Assembly (NCBI RefSeq): GCF_036373705.1
Contig: NC_089869.1
Coordinates: 7,853,676 to 7,917,675, forward strand
DNA: 64,000 nucleotides
Reading direction: 5' to 3'
Origin: Amia ocellicauda
Taxonomy: Eukaryota; Chordata; Actinopteri; Amiiformes; Amiidae
Shown: positions 44,373-58,000 of the stretch, in pieces
How positions within the stretch are numbered: the stretch's first letter is position 1
Layout of the letters: every line of letters begins with the position of its first letter
Notes under the pieces: generated by a model
What the model was told of the DNA's origin: nothing
What the model saw: only the letters and a program-made list of their open reading frames with translations
Database searches by the model: none
Made by a program: the position numbers and the translations under genes

Positions 44373-47300
44373 GTGAGCTTGGGAGTTGTGAAACTGTTAC
44401 ACCAGAAGAAATGAGATGCACAATGTTGCAGAAGTTAACAGTAACTTAACCATCTTTTTGTTTTTTTAATCATGAGGTGCATTATTACATGGAATCATTT
44501 TGCACAAATTTCAATTTTGAAACCGGTGAAGAATAATTATTAGACACCTGCAATAGACAAAGAAGAACCTAAATTATAGAGAAGAATACCCTAGCATCAC
44601 ACACAATCCCTCCACCTTTTATTCATGGTCTACAGTGTTATTAATGATCTTAACCATTTGTTCATTTGTTTTTATTGTTCGTAATTTCCTTCATATTTGG
44701 GGGGGCACATTCATTCAGCAGGCTGGGATATGGACACTTAAGTCAAGCACTACAGAAGACTTGTGCATTAAACTTCATACTGCATCCAGTAGAAGCCCTT
44801 TGGACATAAATAATCAGATGGAAACTAAACTACTAAAGTAAATACAGTACTTCTTACATTAAAAATGTACAGCACCATTTCTATGCGTGTTTCCATGCAT
44901 GAGTTTTTTTTTTTTTTTTTTTTTTTTCCTTGCAGCAAAACAGGAAACTAATAAAAATGGAAATGGATCATCATCCTCTACTGAAGAGCTTGCTTCTGTA
45001 AGTTAAATATTCAACTGTCATGTCACCATTTGTCTGGGGTGGCACAACACTACCTGATTTTAAGCTGCAGCACTTGGAATCATGTAGAATACAACACAAT
45101 AATTTACTTGGTATTTATCTTTATGATTATATACATACAGTTACCTGTATTATTATTATTATTTTTTTTTCCTTCTTAATTTTGAAACCTAACCAGTGCA
45201 ATCATTCTTAAGCCTACATGGTGCTTTTTTGTTCATAATGAGTGTGTCTGACTGCTCACTCTACTCTCCCTGTGTGATGCAGACTCCCCAGCCTCGAATT
45301 CCAAGTCTTGTCAAACTGTGTAATTACTGTGGTCTCAAAGGTAAGGGCAATATTAAATTCAAAGGAAAGGTACATACTATCTGCCAGCAGTCTGTTTGGC
45401 AATTAATATATTAACAACTGAAAATGGTCAGTAATGGTCGACTCTGAGATTATCAAAGTGATGTAATAGTGGGATTTTTATTTGGAAAACCCTTTTTCTT
45501 TCAAACATTTGAATATTAACTACTGTTAATTGAGGTTCTATTGTATGTTCAAACGTTTCTTTTTATGGTCCACAATTTAAATATTTGAAGACCGTACCCA
45601 GTTAATTGTTTTCTTTACTTAATGCTGTCACTTAGTACAAATAGTTCTTAGTTGATGTGACTGCCTCAAGGTCAAAATAAGTAATAGCTCATGTATGTTA
45701 TAAGATGTTTCTTTACTCTTGGTTCTAAATTTGTTCACAGCCACTTTGAGCTACTTTATGTCCTTGAGTAGTGCGAATTGAAAAGTATGTTTTATGCATT
45801 TGTTCATATGTGTATTTTGTGTATCTTTGTGTCTGTGTTTCAGGATACCTGAGGTGCACACAGTGTAAACAGACATATTACTGCTCCGTAACTTGTCAGA
45901 GAGCAGACTGGAAAGTACACAGACACTTGTGTAAGCCAGCCACGCAAGGGAACAACTCAAGGTATCGAGAACCACGCTGTCTATAAAATGTTGAATGTAC
46001 AGCATACATCCATACACCATAAAAGCTAACATCCTCATGACACTGACTCTGAAGGATGGCAGGTTGGTGAAACAACCTTAATTGCATAATATATCTGAAT
46101 CACGTGCACAAGTTAGTACTTGTCTCCATTAAATGCAGATTCTCAAGGAATGCAAAGGTTTTGGCATCTTGAACTCCTGCTTATGGGTATCTTACAGATC
46201 ATTCTGATTCTACTGATTATAGTTCAACACAAAAAAAATAATGTATTTTCTTTCTTTACAAGTGAGAATCCAGTGACACCAGTTGGATGTAGACATAAGG
46301 ACTCTGAACTGAAGGTAAACAAGTCCCAATAACCACATTTATTCAAAGACTTAAGCCTTCTATAATAAACAGACCAGCATGCAAGGAAAAGAAAACTAAA
46401 CTGCTGATCAGGAATTTAAAAAACACATAAAACCTGATTTATTGAATAGAATAAATAGGGGACTAACAACATTCAGTTGTACTCATTTATGTGATTGTTT
46501 TTAAATTTAAAGAATCAGGTTTTATTTAAGTTGAAGAAGTGTGATGTTGATTTTTCCTCAGATATCACCAAGTCAGCAGAAGAGGGTGTATCTGTCTGAT
46601 TTACAGAAAATGGATGTGAGAAAAGGATCCAAAGTGCAGGTACACTGAAGCCTTGTGTGGATAAATGTGCACATTTTCAAAATAGTACAATAGTACTTGC
46701 ACTTTCCGTTACCTGTTGGTGATCATAAACTAATAAACTATTCCTACCACTGTCAAAGCATGAAGTACATGTTCTGATCCCAGACTTCTGTGGAATTTTA
46801 TAAACTGCCCCCGAGTTTCTTGGTTTTATAGCAGTGCGTTACTGACTGCCTCAGATTTGTTTTTAGAACGGCCTGCTCTCTTTGAAATGTTGAGAAAAAT
46901 GCTGAAACAAATTTAATCTCACATACGTTGCCAGACATTATTACATTTTGTGTGTTTTGCTATTTTGTTCTTGTTTTGAGATGTGCTTTTTTCTGATTAC
47001 AGGCTTGTGTGATGGAGTTTAAGGATCCAGGGAACTTTTTCATTCAGATTCAGACTGTGGAGATTATGGAGTCTCTGAGAAAGGTCACTTTAGACCTCCA
47101 GAATACATATGCCAACTCAGGCAACCATACACCCTATTTACCTGAAAAGGGAGAAGTGTGTGCTGCTAAATATTCTCAGGATCAGGTATATGCAAAATGT
47201 AACTGAAATCATTGTGTTCACGTTAGTTTTTTTGAAGTGTGGTAGAAAACAAGCCGGAGTGGATTATTGACTACTTATCAATCAATACTTAACAGTCTGT

Positions 47301-50300
47301 GCTTTCACTTCACAAGGGAGATTTATATAGTTGTCATGAACTGGTCATGACTGAAGAAAATCTAAAGTTTGTCTTAAGGACTTAGAGCAGGGGTGTCAAA
47401 CTCATATTAGGTAGTGGGCCGGATTTGTTCAATGAGACCTCATGGGGGCCGGATAATTTTTTGCTGAAATCAATTTGACTCTACAGATGGATATTTAGGC
47501 TGCTTATTATTTGAAATCATTCAAGAAGGCCTACAGATACCAATCAGTGCATTTTTGGCACATGAAAATAACACACACTGTATTATTACATAAAGCAAAA
47601 GAGAGAACTGCAACAAATACATGTTGAACAGAAAACATTTTCTCTGCAACACTGACAAGAATACATTTGGAGTAGAAGAGAGAAGTGCAACTAATAGCCG
47701 ATCTAAGTGCCATAGAAAGCATGTTTTCTATTCATGTTAACTATTAATAATTACATGTTGTGTTTGAGTATCTGAGTAATTCATTAACTATACATTTGTC
47801 CAGAATAGCTGGTTCAGATACCGTGGTTAATGCAGCTGCCCTGTGATCAGTAGGTTTTGAATCCAGTGCGCTATAGGGAGGCTGTGACGTTTTCACTCGC
47901 TGGTTTGAGCTCAGATTGAGCTGATACAGTGATTACCCGCAAATAAACATGGATTGGAAACGGAGACTGAAGAGAGCTCGTTTTGGAAATGCCGTGTATG
48001 TGAACATGACTGATTCAGGGGATATCAGTGATACTGGCAATGACACATCATTCGTGGGTTTGTGTCAGTGCTGTGAAAACACTGCGAGTGAAACGCAGGT
48101 CCAAATGGCACCGAGCGCTTTTACTCCACTGATCAATACACGATGCTACTGCAGTACAGAGAGCAATAGCGCAGCGCATCCACCAAAATAATGATTCAGG
48201 ACATTATCAGCGCAGCAGCATTTATTGCGATGCTGTATATTCGTGCAGTGAAAGTGTCACCTGGAGAGGCTGTCACAATGCAGTGTGAGTACGAGCTCCT
48301 GCAGGGAAAGTGCAGAGACTGTCCTGTGTGACTACGAGCTGTCAGGTATGCAGGATACATATATAGTAGTGTATTGAAATGCAAAGCTACAGTGAATACA
48401 AGCACCGTATGTTGAAAACAAAGTTCACGGTGTTGAAAATGTTTACTTTAGTGTACAGTTATGTTTCGATAAATGCAATAGTTATTTTTGAACTATAAAA
48501 TACTGCTTTTGAGCATTATTCCAATATTTACGTTTACACTTGTTTCATTATCTTATTGTGTGCCATTTTTGAGCTTTTTGCTTATTGTAGGATATATAGT
48601 TATTCATGTTTTGACTGCTGTTGTATCTCCCCAACCATAATAGCTAGCGTGTTCAAATCACCTGCAATGTAGAGAAGACTAATTGTGAATTCTTGCACAG
48701 CCTTTGTTTTACTTGTGATTGTTAAGACTAATTTGTGAAAATCAATAACATCACATATATGCAACCAAACTCCCGGAATCATTGAAACAAACAAACTTTA
48801 GAAATAAAAGTGTGTTGTTGTTATTTATAGCAATGATATTAATTTTGTATGGTCATATTTCAATTTAAATACTCTATTTGTGCTATGTAAATGTTGGATT
48901 TGATATTCATGAATTAAACTTAAACTAAAGTTTTTTATACTATGGTTTGCCTGTTAATGAGCTATCGGTTACAACGACCGGCTTTGGCGCTTGTAGGTAC
49001 TTTGAAATGTCAGTGCTTCTAGTGTTAATTAATGCATCGGATTAAACCTGCTGGCGGGCCGTATCTTTGACACCCCTGACTTAAAGCATTGTGATATTGT
49101 AGGAGGTGTGCTTATGATTTAGGATAGGTAGAAATAACTGATATGGTTTATATAACTTTCTATATAACTGATATGGTTTATAAGATTATTGCAATTATGC
49201 ATTGTGTTTTTAAAGCAGTGCTGTTCAAACCCTATGCTCGAGGGTCCCTATCTAACAGGTGTTACAGGTAACCTTTAATTCTCAATTTCTTAACACCCTG
49301 GAACCATTTCAATAGGATGAATTAAGCAGGTGATTTGTGAAATTAAGTTATGTAATGATTCAGTGTGAAGAAAATTAACTAGACTTCATCCCCCAATAAC
49401 CAGAATTCCCTTAATTGAACAAGTTAATTGTTTAATTGATCAGTAACTTCCATGTGTTCCCAGTTTGTCGAAATGGGCGATTTAGAGTGAATGACAAGAA
49501 TACTGTTTGGGCATGTAATTAGTTATTTTTCTTGTGTGTAATATGACTGAGAATCAATGTATGTTTTCATTTTGCAGAATTGGTATAGATGTCTGGTGTG
49601 GTCACTGGATCCCACAATTAAAACAGCTAATGTTTTTTACATTGACTTTGGGAACGAAGAAGAAGTAAACCTGGGCAGCATAAAACCACTCTCTGTGAAC
49701 ATTGATCCAATTGCGCCATGTGTAAGTGTGCTTACTAATTACTAATGTAATGGGTTTTGCAACAATGTTTGTGTGAAATAATTTTATCCTATGAAGATGA
49801 CAGCCCAAGAGAAACAGGAACCAAGCTAGAAGAGGTTGAAATCATGATTGTATAGTTTAGGTAATGTTTGAATTTTTATTTGGGTTGCTTAGCATCATTT
49901 TCCATGCCACATTCAAATTCTAAATAATAGAATCGCCAAACAAAAGCAGCGCTTCCTGAAGAATGGTTTTGGACGCAGGCGATAGTTGTCCGTGGTCGGT
50001 GTGACAGTGGTGGTGTCTGTTGGTCTGGTAGGCGCTGCAGTGTCAGGTGGCAGCTGTGGCGGCCCCCTTTAACGTGTGGAGCGAGGAGTGCTGCATTGCA
50101 GTGAAACGGCTTCTCCCCATGAAGAGCTCCTTGGTGACTGTGGTGGACCTGTTGGAAGACAACACCGTTTTTGCCGTCGATTTTACCCTGACAGCTATTG
50201 GTATTTTTTCTGTTTTCCAGGCCATTTATTATCTGACCATGAACTAAGTGTACAATAGTGGCATAAGAATATACTGGACCTTACAAACAAAAACAAACCA

Positions 50301-53300
50301 AGTTTAGTTGATTATTTCAGATAGGTGGGCGTGAGCTTTTTTGAATGTAATGGAAGTGTTTGAAATTACAGGAAAGCAGTTGGGGGAATTTCTCTTGGAA
50401 CAAGGATATGCTGTAGAGCCAAATGATGGAAAGAACAGTCCGAGGGAGCAAGATATAAGTAAGAGTGTTTTCTTTCTCATTAGGGCTATTTTAGTAATCG
50501 AGTATTCTACCGATTATTCCATCGATTAATCGAGTAATCGGAAATAGAAATACTTTAGCCTTCTTAAAGAGCAATAGTAAAAAGACAGGTCTCTTAAAAT
50601 GAACAACTCATTGGTTTGCTTTTTAGAAAAATCTAATTTTTTATTGCTGAAATTACATCTGTCAAATCTAAACCCATTTAGTGCATTTAAGTGCAATATT
50701 ACATTCTGGGTTTTAAATAAAACATTTTCTGAAATGCAAAAACTGCCTTAGTTAAAGGTTGTGTTTACGTTTAAGTAAACATTTAAATAATAATACATCA
50801 ACATTGCTTTAAGATGGTGCAACTTAACTTTCAGAACTAAAAGTTTCAGTTTCAAGTTAACTACAGCTCAGGCATAACGTAAGGCTTCACTGTCTTCTTG
50901 GAAGGCTTTGTGGTATTTGTAGGAGGCAAAAAATAGTTCTGGCAGGATCGTATATGCTGAATGAGGTAGATACAGTGTGTGTGTGAGACTTGTCTATTAA
51001 ATGCAGATTATAATAACATGAATGAAGCTCAGGCTTTCACAGATTGACTACAGAATTTTATTTTTTGTGGTTATTTTCTTGAGCAAAACTTATCTAACTT
51101 AGGGACATCATAACTAGCCAACATATTGATTTACGTTCTTAACTATCCATTACATATTGCCATAATTAACGCACATTCTTCACTTTGGACACTTTCTGTC
51201 GTTTTCTCTGGCCTGTCTCTTCACCTTACTCCTCACTGTTCTCTCCCTTTCTCCATTTTGCACTATTACTCATAATAATAAGTGTTTTGTTGCAAGGCTA
51301 TGACCTCTGCTGTTTTTTCAGATTGCATTCTGAATGCAGCGTTGGAAAACTTCAAGAAAGCAGGGGGTAAGAATGGGACTGGAGAAATGCCTCTCCCTGA
51401 ACCTCTCACCCTGTGTGTGGGTGACACCTTTCCTGCTGTCGTTACCCATGTGGAGAGTCCAGAGGAGTTCATCTTTCAGAAACTGGACAATATGAGTAAG
51501 TGTGTCTCTATTCCTCTGAGCCCCAGATGTTTAATCGTAATATTCTGTCACTTACAACTATTTCTGTGGCTCTCTCCCGTTCTCAGTAGGAGTTGAACTG
51601 CTTGCCACAGGGATCTGCTTCGGTGAAGATGTACTTTCTCAATTTAGTTCATACCTAAATCCCATGTTGTTCTCACCACTACACCATATCCCCCTCCCTC
51701 TAATGCTAGATGCCCCATTTTGTGCTGATCTATACATGAAGTTTCAATAATTCTCGTGTCTTTGGTGCATGAACCTGTTTTCTTGTGTGTGTGAGTTATT
51801 TCCGGCTTCTCTAATGTGATCAGGTGCCATTCAGGAGCTGCAGGTCAGTCTGAGAGAGCACTGTATGCAAACGGCAGCTTCAGAGGACTTCAGGCCCGCC
51901 CCAGGGGCAGTCTGCTGCTCCCAGTTCACAGGTAGGTGTTGCACAGTGGCAGTGGTGATGAATCCAGGAAGTCCTCTTTAGGAACTACTTTTTAAATCAA
52001 GATGCAGCTCCTTTAATTGTGTGATCAGCACCCCCTCCACCCTGGAGAAAGCCCAGAACCAGTCTCTGCTGGTTCCCTGGTTTCATTGAGTCACTTTCAG
52101 CTGGAGTCGGGATCCTTGGTGTTAAATTAGACTCCACACTCTTTTGATTCTGATGTTCGCCATACTGCCCAAACTGCTTTCTTCCACCTCAAGAATATCT
52201 CCAAACTCCGTGCTTCACTAACATGCTGCTGCTGAATCTCTCATCCGTGTGTTTGTCTCCTCCAGGTTGGATTACTGTAATGCTCTTCTTTTTGGTGGTT
52301 CTGCTCAAACACTGAAACGTTGGTATTTTCAGAGCTCTGCAGCACGTGTCCTCACCCCGTCCAGGGCCTGGGAACACATCACCCCCACCTTCAAATGGCT
52401 TCACTGGCTCCCAGTCAAATCCAGAATCCAGTTTAAAGTCCTTCTGTTAGTCTTCAAGTCTCTCCATGACCTGGCTCCCTCATACCTTGATAATCTCATA
52501 AGAACGTGAGAGAGTTTACAATCGAGAGGAGGCCATTTGCCCCATCGTGCTCGTTTGGTGTCCATTAATAACTGAGTGATTCAAGGACCCTATCCAGTCC
52601 ATTTTTAAATGTTCCCAATGTTCCTCATCATCCCCTACTATCCATCCCGGTCTTTACTCTCTTCTGGCTCTAACTCACTCACTGTCCTTCCCTCTGACTC
52701 AGCGTTCCTGGGTGATCGGGCCAGTATTGCTGGCCCTCAGCTCTGGGATTCTGTTCCCTCTAACCTGCGTACCTCTCATTCACCACAAACCAAACTGAAA
52801 ACAGATCTATTCTCTATTGCCTTCTCCTGACAGGCTTCTCTATCTGCTTCAGTCTCTATTTAGTAGTCAATCATATTTTTCAATCCTACATAAAAACACT
52901 GAGTACACACACATCCAGGCTCACACTCACACCTCTTGTGATTCTTCTGTCGGTATTTTGTTTATCTGACAGTTTCCCTGGGGATCCTAAAATGGGCTTA
53001 TTAATAAAATCTATTATTCCGCTGATAATGTTAGTTATATGTAAGTCTTTCCTACTTTTCATATTAAGTAAATGGCTAGAAATCTGTTTTATTCCAAGTG
53101 TAGGTTGTGAACTTGTGTGGTTTTGTTTTAAACACTTCCAGAGGACAATCAGTGGTACAGGGCTGTGGTGCGCGGTTACTCGTCAGAAGACCGAGTCTGT
53201 GTGGGATACATTGATTATGGGAACTCTGAAGATCTGGAAGTGAATCGCCTTCGTCCTGCAGATGCAGCGTTGTTGAAGCTGCCGATGCAAGCTATTCCCT

Positions 53301-55010
53301 GTGCTTTAGCAGGTATATTATGTTAAAATGGAAATGGTTTAACTTAATGATTGTAATTGGGCCTCTTTAGATCTCTGCAATCACAATTGTGAACTACTTC
53401 ATTCTTAATGTGTCGTTCTGTGGAACTTGTCAGTAATGGTAGTAAACCTCTATGAACATCTATCTCCACTCATTGACAGCCCTCCTGTGGCCAAAGAATG
53501 CACTGCAGTGTACAATTCAGAGATGCCCTTCATTTACGTACTTTCTTTGAGTGATTCTTCCTGGCAGCCCCTCCTTTGCTGATTCGGCCTGCTTCTGTTT
53601 CATGATCACTCATGCCTCCTCAGATGCTGAGATTGTGAGCCATGCTGACCGTGTCACTTGTTTTCTCCCTCTGATTGTGCAGGGATAAAGCCAGTCTCAG
53701 AGGTGTGGGATTCTGAGGCTGTTCAGTTGATGAAGACAATAGTGAGCAACAAATTTCTGAAAGCTAAAATCATCGGGAAGAAGGACATAAAAGCTCTAGT
53801 CGAACTGGCCGATGAGTGCAGTGATCCCCAGACCAATGTTGCGCATATGATGGTTGAAATGGGTTACGCTCTTTCTGAGGAGAAAATGGAAACGAAGACG
53901 GATGTTACTTCAGACACACAAGACTCCATTGGTGAGTTTCGTCCTTCTTAGAAACATGAATGGTTACAACTTCTTCCATAACAAAATGCAATTGGCCATC
54001 TATTCTTTACCAGTACGTCTAAAGTAGTGTTGGAATCTAGACATTTTGAAATTATTTAAATTGCAAATAACAGATATTCATAGCAGTCTAGATATAGAAG
54101 GCCAGCACCATTACTGTTGTATTGCTATTGATACTTTTTTAATATTTTGCATAATTTCACATTAGATTCTCATCTGAAGTGCTGCACAACTTTGGTCTCT
54201 TAAAAGCACAAATTAGAGAGTTAGATTTTTGTATGTCTTTCTTGTGTTTTAGGTGCAGTGCCTCCAGTGGAGAAGTTGGAGTGGACATCTGCAGAACTTC
54301 CTAATAATCGCACCGTCGATGTCGTAGTGACCGTGACCAACAGTCCCAGGGAATTCTACTGCCAGCTCTATAATGTCGAAGGTTGGGTTAATGTTCTCCC
54401 CTGGTGTTTATTCACTTTAAGTTTCAGGATTTAAGGTAATACTTGGTCTTAGGGCTGGATGATATATCGAGTTTTTGCGATATACTCGATGTATTATTTT
54501 GGGCGAAATTCAAAATGCTTGTATTCTAGTATCGAGTTTTTGTCATTTTTATGGAAATGTATGTATAGCTGCAGACCTGCAAACCATGGAATGTGGGAGG
54601 AGTAACTTTTTTATGCAGCCAATGACTTCGCAGGAAATGCTTGTCAATCTTTGTGGCCAATCACTTACAGAAGACACTTGTCGTTAGTTATTTATTTGGT
54701 CAATCGCATTCTTCATTTATATACGTAAGGCAGGAGAAGGAATGAAGAGGAAGCAAATGTGTGTCAGTGGTATGTTACTATCGAATAATTTGTGTTGATG
54801 TTAGTAAATGAGTAGTTTTGAGGTCCTTAATCGGATACATGCAACTGCTTATCAAGTTACATGTTTATTTTATAAACGGACAGGTGCGTGGAATTACGAT
54901 CTTGAATGTTACACTCTCTATATTAAGATTTTTTAAAAGCATTGGAAGTGAATGAATTAAATAAGTTATTAAAAGTTTTAATTACACACTAAGAACATAA
55001 GTGAATGTGG

Positions 55011-55059
<49 letters not shown>

Positions 55060-58000
55060 GGGTTTCCCACAGTGCTATTCAAGCTAACCCTACTAACACA
55101 TAATGTTGTACCAATGTTGTGTGTTAACTGGGAAGCGGGACCCCTTCCCAAACATATGTGTGAGCGAAAAAAAGAATAACCAAAAGAAAGCACAAGCGCA
55201 CATGTTCCGTCCCGCTCTTGTCACCGGGCTAAACCTGGTCTGCAAGCACCCCAGACAATACGCAATCACACCCCCCCCCTAATTTAGATTGATATGATTT
55301 GTATGAAATTTAAAGAATAAAAATGTTGGTTTGCATTGTAATAAATTGCAAATGCAGAATGTTTAATTTTCTTTTTATGAAGATGGTGAGGTGGTACACA
55401 GGTTGTTGTTTTTTTTCATTATAATAACTATTTTGCATTGTCACATTATACAGTGCTGTACTGGTCAACAGAATCGAAATGTGACAGTCAGAGAAGAAAT
55501 GTACCTGTGTAGCAGATGTTAAATGCGCCACTATAAACCCGGCTGTGATACATCTACCTGAATCTATACCGTTTTACATTGTCTGAGTTGCGTGATTACT
55601 ATTACTTGTGTTATTGTTGTTATGTGTCCGTGTGTGTGTGTATGTATGTATGTATGTATGTATGTATGTATGTGTATATATATATATATATTTCCCATAA
55701 CAACAACAACACAAGTAATAGTAATCTGCAGGCTTGAGTGTATTTTGTGCTTTTTCATCAAAATGTAGTTTGACAGCCAGTATTTGTTATTTTGCACATT
55801 GTTTATACAGGCATAATAGGCATTTTTGTATTGTTATTTTCATATTTATTTAATATAGACCTACTCAGGTATTTAATGTAATCAGATAAAACAAAAATCA
55901 TTTATCATGATAGCCTGCATGTGGTATTTGTTAGTTTTGCATATTTAATGACTAAACAAAGACTTGTTTGAATGTATTAATTATTTTATAGCTTAATAGG
56001 AGAAAAATAAGAAATATCGAGATACATATCGTTTATTGTCCAAACGTATGAAAATATCAAGAGATTATTTTTAACTCGTATTGCCCAGCCATACTTGGTC
56101 TGGAGTTGTTGTTATAAGATTAATCGAAATGTGTCAAAATTGATGAGCTGCAGATATGGTGTTAGGCCAAAACATGGAGAGTGGCACTGACTCTTAATAC
56201 CACATATATCTTTTAATACCACAGGTACACAAAGGTTTTTGAATTTTACCCTGATTGTGCTTATTCGACTAGATTTGCACCGTCTGAGTGAGTTGTCTGC
56301 AGATTTATCAAGATACTGCCCGACCGCCAATGCCACCTTCACTCCAGTTGTCGCAGAGCCCTGCTGTGCCATTTTCCCTGGTAAATATTCACAACCGCCT
56401 GCGTGTAGCTTAGCAAACCTGGCAATCAGACGCACTTTCATTGTGCTGTATGTGGAAAATGTCGAAACCCACATGACTTGTTTTATAGTATGAATCCCAG
56501 TAAGCGCCCTGTGTTGTGCCTTTTGTCTACTCAAAGTCCTGGTACGCCTATGCTGGAGTAGATTGTGTACTCTTGTCGTGTCTGCAGGAGATGGTGCCTG
56601 GTACCGTGGGATGGTACAGGATGTCTCACCCAATGGGAAGGCTGTGGTTTTCTTCGGAGATTATGGAAACACAAGTGAAGTAGCAGTGGACAAGCTGTGC
56701 CCCATTCTCCCCAAATATTTGAAGCTCCCCTTTCAAGCAGTGAAGTGTTGGCTGGCAGGTAGTTTGCTGAACCCGAATTCCCTTCTTTTTTATTAGTTTT
56801 CCAGGACAAACCGATAGTGTTTTCTCTCTCGCATTGTTATTGTCAGTGTAAGATTTCCTGAGTGAAATTGCTTACTTGATTCGTGTCATATTACACACTT
56901 TGATCAACATAATGTATTTTCATGATTTGTCATTGCAGCACACATTCATTGCCCTGTATTCTGATCTTTTCTCTTGATGATGTAGTTTTCAGGTTGTTAG
57001 GTATATTGCAGTTGCTTTCTTGTCGTTAAAGCACCACACTGAAGTCTGTAAAATACACAGATATTTGTTCAAATCCTGGATGTGTCCAACAGAGGGCACG
57101 CAACAGAAACTGAAGGGAAACCCATGAAGGTGTCACTGAAATGTGTACTTCTGTGAAATGGGGTAGATTGTGCAGCTTCAAGAGCAATTTCATATGAGGG
57201 TAGAAAGCAAAAGAAAAGGTTATTTGTGGGAACATCCTTTAATTGACTGGTGTTGTCATGCAGGGGACGAGCGAATGCCCAGAGAGTGGACCAAAGACGC
57301 CAGCAGGCGGTTTCAGCAGCTCACTGCTGCCGTCCAGCTCCAAGCCAAGGTCCTCTGCACCAGCGAGAGAGGGTCTGGCATCGAGCTGCTCCGGGACGGG
57401 CAGAGCATCGGTGATATTCTCACTGCAGAGGAAATGTCCATCTGTAAGACCACCACAGTGTCTGCCCCACCCGTCACCACGGCCGCACCCATTCCTGAAC
57501 CCAGAGGTATACGACTCCTCCAGTCATAAGTGCCAGATCGCTGGGAGTCAGAATGTGACTTTGTGGTCTCAGTGCCAGTTATGAAAGGGAATCTGTCATT
57601 GCAATAAACTCTTAAAGCATATTAGAGTAAGAGGATGAGAGTGTTCAGTTACTGTTTAAGTGGTGGGAAAACACATTCTTCTTTACCTTTGGGGATCTCT
57701 AATAATTAGTTAACACTCTTTCTTCCCCTCTCTCCCAGGTGGCTTTCCAAAGGACTGGAAGACCGTGGTGTTGCCCACCAGTGACACTTTCCAGTTGCAC
57801 ATTGCAGTGGTCAGGAGCCCCAGTTTGTTCTACGCCTTGACAGCTGATCAGCCAGGTGATGAAAACAGTTCCTCTTCATTCCAGTCGGGATAGGATGTGT
57901 GCTAGGTGTGTTTTGTACTGATTGTATGTGCTGCACTTTGTAATGTCTTTATACTGTCCGCATTGTTCGTGTTTTTCAGTGGAAGTGGATAAGCTCCGAG

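Larger units (their letters stand above)
47186..49577 (+). other. TDRD1 intron 7
   Basis: A 2.4 kb intron, most of which is one 1.7 kb hAT-type insertion, followed by a second interspersed repeat at about 49215-49500. Confidence 0.75.
51932..53141 (+). other. TDRD1 intron 12
   Basis: A 1.2 kb intron, mostly LINE-derived, with a second repeat nested in it. Confidence 0.7.
54450..56093. mobile_element. hAT-type DNA transposon, 1.64 kb, non-autonomous
   Basis: Left end TAGGGCTGGATGATATATCG; right end …CTCGTATTGCCCAGCCATA, an imperfect inverse of it. The flanking octamer CTTGGTCT occurs at 54442-54449 and again at 56094-56101, a perfect 8-bp target duplication. No transposase frame. The interior contains two microsatellites and an inverted repeat. 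Confidence 0.87.
54382..56272 (+). other. TDRD1 intron 15
   Basis: A 1.9 kb intron that is almost entirely one hAT-type insertion. Confidence 0.8.
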
